Notes under the pieces: model-generated
Seen by the model: the letters and a program-made list of their open reading frames with translations, nothing else
What the model was told of the DNA's origin: nothing
Databases searched by the model: none
Part shown: piece after piece, positions 60,855 to 64,000 of the stretch
Numbering within the stretch: the first letter of the stretch is position 1
Layout: each line of letters begins with the position of its first letter
Source: Phoronis australis
Taxonomy: Eukaryota > Phoronida > Phoronidae
Direction of reading: 5' to 3'
Assembly (NCBI GenBank): GCA_002633005.1
Contig: NMRA01000459.1
Span: forward strand, 43,335 to 107,334
DNA length: 64,000 nucleotides
Program-made: the position numbers and the translations under genes

Positions 60855-61015
60855 TCTGTTCAGCAGGTACTTTTACTAATTGTTCCTAAAGATTTTGAGT
60901 TTCTGTTGACGTCAAAACATTTTTTTCCTTTTTTGAAATTTCAAGAAACGATCTGTCAACTGCTCGTCATCTCGCCGATTCTTCTCCCACACAGCAAAGC
61001 ACCTCTCCTTTTTTG
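60855..61015 (+). repeat. Interspersed repeat, family R1, partial copy 3
   Basis: Matches the first part of copies 1 and 2 (gtcaaaacattttttt, aaacgatctgtcaactgctcg, ttctcccacacagcaaagcac). Truncated after about 160 bp. A further fragment, agcacatttcccttataatg with tatgtgacctttgat, lies at 62925-62975. Confidence 0.75.
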
Positions 61016-63565
61016 ATATACATGTACTTCTAATTCACGGAGCGGACATTAAATTCTAAAGTGAGGCTCACAGCCATAAACAAAGCGGAAGTTGAGACAT
61101 TGCGGGAGTTAAATGCTTTGAGTCAAACCTGGATGTTAAATCTTTAAAATGTGTCAATAATTAACTACAAAGACGTACAAAACATATCAGAGAAAAGTCA
61201 ATGCACCAAAGAGTTTTCTGACGGAAGGGTATAATTTTTTTGGGAAACTAGGTTCGAAACATGAAAAGTAAATATGAACAAATTGCTGCAAATGTGTTAC
61301 GGATCGATTAGGTACATGTATATGTTGAATGCAGGGTTACGTTTTTCTTGTAAATTCAGTGTTGATAAAAATGCTTTCTACAAGAACCAGGTCATCTGCT
61401 CGTAGTTTTGAAAAGTTGAAGATATATTTGATAGTGGTGGCTCATCGCATTTTACTGTCATGAGCAAGTCACTTCAGGTTTAATTTGTTGACCAAGAATA
61501 TTAACATCAAGCATAGCCTAGGTCCAGGTAGCCAGGTAGGGACTATACCGGGACTAACAGTTGATTTCTCATTAGTCTCCAAGAATGACTGATGCTATTA
61601 AATATATTTTCTATTAAAATAATAAACCAGGCTGGTAACTGAAATGAAAAATTACTTAACCATCAATTCTGGTTTCTTGGTTTTAATAATTCTTACACCT
61701 ATTTCATGTGTTAGGTTTCAAAATTTTCAATCTGGACCAAGTTGAATTTTAAACTTAAAACACCTAAATGTAGTTCGTTCGTCCAAAGCATAACCTGAAA
61801 AAATAACCCATCTCGTTTTAGAGCTCAATTTCAGCTGGGAGTAATATAATCCTAGATTTCAGTTAACTGAACTGTTTATGCAGACACAACCATTCTTATT
61901 GCTAATTTAAATAATAGCATTGTTCGTTAGTTGTAAGCATTTCAAAGTACCCCCAGATCGTGAACTCGTACTGGCATTTAAAGGCGGTTTACCCGCCATT
62001 TACATTCAATCGTATTTCTGTGTACAGAGCAGGCATATGTATATCATTGGTCTTCACTGTCGTTGAGATTGCAGGGTTTTCATGATTTTGCGGGTTGGTC
62101 TAGGTACAAACGGCCCTCGAATAAAAGAATTTGTGGTGGAATCACCTACGTTTCTCTCGATGGTTAGCCGACACTGCGCCAGAACATGGGCAGAGCAAGC
62201 GTAGTTATCATGTTTCTTCAGAGTCCTCGATCATTCGAGGGAAAAGGTGCCTGAGCCGTCTGAGAGGGAGATTTTTTCGCCAATTGAGGAGAAAATTCTA
62301 CCTCCCGATCATCATCAATAGCACCCACCCTGTTGCAAGCTCCCATAGGCTTAGTCTCTAGTAGCCAAGTAGCATTTTGTGCTCGGCTTTCAAATTGTCA
62401 CCTGTGTAGTTACAGGTGATTTGAACTTCGAAGGCAAGATTTCAATCACTTTAGGGGAATTTCTAGGCCTCGTGTGGGTAACTTCCTTGATTTTTCAATA
62501 TTTTTGACAGGAGAATAGGGCCGATATTCGGCCCCAAAAACGAGGGATTGAGGGCTCTGTCCTTTTTGGAAAGAAATGCATCATGTTTCAACCCGTAGTC
62601 ATGAAAACACAGCCTGGCTGTCCGAAGATTCACCTGTCGTTGCTATGATGATCTGCAACCATGATGCGACAAAATCTGATCAAACATTAAAAAAAATCAA
62701 TTTTAACCGGAAACATTTTCCTTTGTCGCGGCGTATGGCAGCGACCCAACGCTTCCGAATCTCAACGTCTTTGAGGATTGTAAAAATGGCGGTTGAATGT
62801 CCGTATTTTTTCTATCGCCGTTCGAACAACACAACTATGCCGATTAGCCATTTAACGTAGCAATCGTTGTGAGCCTCGTTTTGGAGCGCGCTTCTTGTCT
62901 GCGTGAATTATGCGTATGGCAAGACATTGGTGCAGCACATTTCCCTTATAATGGGATATGTGACCTTTGATTTTTGATGTAAACAAAACAATGGGGATTC
63001 AAGCAGCCAGTGGGCCAGTTCGGTGGAGCCTGAAGGTCACGTGGTTCAGCACGGGCGGTCAGATGTCATCGTCTTCATACTTATTTGCAAAAATGAAGGC
63101 AAAAGTAAAACACATTCACATTACAATGAAAAAAGCCTCGTGCAAGAGTTGAAATGATCTCTGAGATATCTTTTATCTTTTGTAATTATGCTTTAACAGA
63201 AAAAATTGAGAATTTACAGGTAATTCATGACTTTTATCGCCAAATTTGGAACTTTGAAGGGATATTACTGGTTTTACTGCCGAAAAACATTAGTTTTCTT
63301 TCTCTTTTTTGTTGGATTGGACTAGCTTCTGGCTCAGACCACGTGACCGTCACAAGTGTAAACAACAAAACCCATTGCGTTGTTATCATCTTACTGATCT
63401 CAAATCGCCATTCCCAACGTTGTCTACCAGATATTCGTTGAAATCAAAGCCTCTTAGTCATCTACAGTGTAGGTTAGATTGCGGTGAACACAACTATAGT
63501 ATTTTCTTATGCAGCCTACCTCATTGGTGTACCATTGAATAACCCATTTTAAAAAATGGACATAC

Positions 63566-63733
63566 CTTCATTGGGTCACGTGGTTCATGCACCGTGAGGT
63601 TATCTGTCATGCCTATTTCTTCTCCGTAGTACGTAAATGGTGTGCCCGGCAACATGAGAAGCATCATATTAACAGCACTCACGAACTTCTCTCCTAACTT
63701 CGATGCCACCCGGATCTCCTGCTCGTTACTAAG
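63566..63733 (-). CDS. SLC3 heavy chain / GH13-like barrel exon
   Basis: Most upstream exon inside the window. The donor AAG|GTATGT is at 63566/63565. The acceptor is most likely tttaag before 63733; a second AG at 63729 is possible. It encodes [20 protein letters not shown], then [20 protein letters not shown] and [16 protein letters not shown]. The block [19 protein letters not shown] is the hallmark end of the GH13 barrel shared by alpha-glucosidases, rBAT (SLC3A1) and, in altered form, 4F2hc (SLC3A2, LPGTPVFSYGDEIG). The exons downstream look more like 4F2hc, but YYGEEIGM is closer to rBAT. The protein may be an unduplicated or early-branching SLC3 member. N-terminal exons, including the membrane anchor, are beyond the window. 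Confidence 0.93.
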
Positions 63734-63774
63734 CTTAAATGGACAGCCAAACAGAGTTAGAAATAATAATCTCT

Positions 63775-64000
63775 AAAACAATTACAAAGAAACGGTAATA
63801 GTAGTAACAATGGAAGTAGCAGCAGTAGTGTAATAGAAGTAACGCCAGTGGCACTAGTAATCTTGTAGATGCAGAAGAAGCGGCATTGGCATTGGCAGTG
63901 GTAGAGGTGATAGTGGTAGTAATAGTAGGACTATTAGCAGTAGTGGAAGTAGTAGCAGTAGTAGTAGTAGCAGTAGTAGTAGTAGCAGTAGTAGTAGTAG
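63775..64000. repeat. Triplet repeat (gta/gca/agt) running off the window
   Basis: Imperfect trinucleotide repeat of agtagcagtagt type that becomes nearly perfect GTA/GCA repeats after about 63925 and reaches the end of the window. Lies in an intron of the SLC3 gene. Confidence 0.9.

Larger units (their letters stand above)
58635..63565 (-). other. Large intron of the SLC3 gene
   Basis: A 4.9-kb intron between two phase-0 exons. It contains a nested hAT-like MITE (60224-60383), short copies of repeat R1 (60855-61015 and 62925-62975), a repeat segment near 62985-63140 shared with 27115-27255, and a hairpin cluster near 59255-59425. Coding-looking frames at 62131-62361, 62576-62860 and 63154-63441 have no recognisable domain. 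Confidence 0.75.

Overview
The window looks like nuclear DNA of an animal, probably a marine invertebrate. Coding sequence is sparse and one gene is clearly split by introns. The rest is packed with decayed LINEs, tRNA-derived SINEs, short inverted-repeat transposons and minisatellites. An FMRFamide-receptor-like GPCR and an SLC3 (4F2hc/rBAT-type) heavy chain both fit a bilaterian. A deuterostome such as a hemichordate, cephalochordate or echinoderm is my guess from style only; no single base pattern proves it. There are two real assembly gaps (19029-19333 and 31106-31572) and a few isolated unknown bases in or near poly-G tracts.

Only two host genes are well supported. A single-exon rhodopsin-class GPCR of 400 residues lies at 14328-15530 (+). 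At the right edge, on the minus strand, are the last four exons of an SLC3-family gene (63733 down to 57357). They encode the end of the barrel and the C-terminal beta domain of an amino-acid-transporter heavy chain. The intron phases join cleanly and the protein ends in a normal stop. The gene starts beyond the window's right edge.

Region by region: 0-13 kb holds three or four LINE relics (2020-4228, 5160-5640, 7600-8150, 11745-12680) in otherwise featureless DNA. 14-16 kb has the GPCR and a 3' minisatellite. 16.4-17.7 kb is an internally deleted mariner. 18.8-20.2 kb has MITE ends around a gap. 21.3-23.7 kb is a 2.4-kb element with long inverted ends made of an iterated 13-bp motif. 24.5-26.4, 33.7-35.3 and 48.2-49.9 kb are three copies of one TTAA-flanked transposon family with a THAP-like zinc-finger relic. 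30.5-32.1 kb is a 33-bp minisatellite with a 66-bp higher-order period. 36.8-37.8 kb is a fold-back element. 41-48 kb carries repeat copies, a SINE, a 174-bp fold-back and another element with iterated ends. 50-57 kb is mostly empty. 57.3-64 kb is the SLC3 gene.

The most informative structure is the TTAA transposon family. Copy A sits inside an older SINE-containing repeat, and an uninterrupted copy of that repeat at 44.4-44.6 kb preserves the empty TTAA target. The window therefore supplies its own proof of target-site duplication. The second is the 2.4-kb element, whose right arm contains a 62-bp perfect palindrome and whose 6-bp direct repeat (GACATG) marks its exact borders. No operons, CRISPR arrays, rRNA or intact tRNA genes were seen, and no viral gene was recognised.
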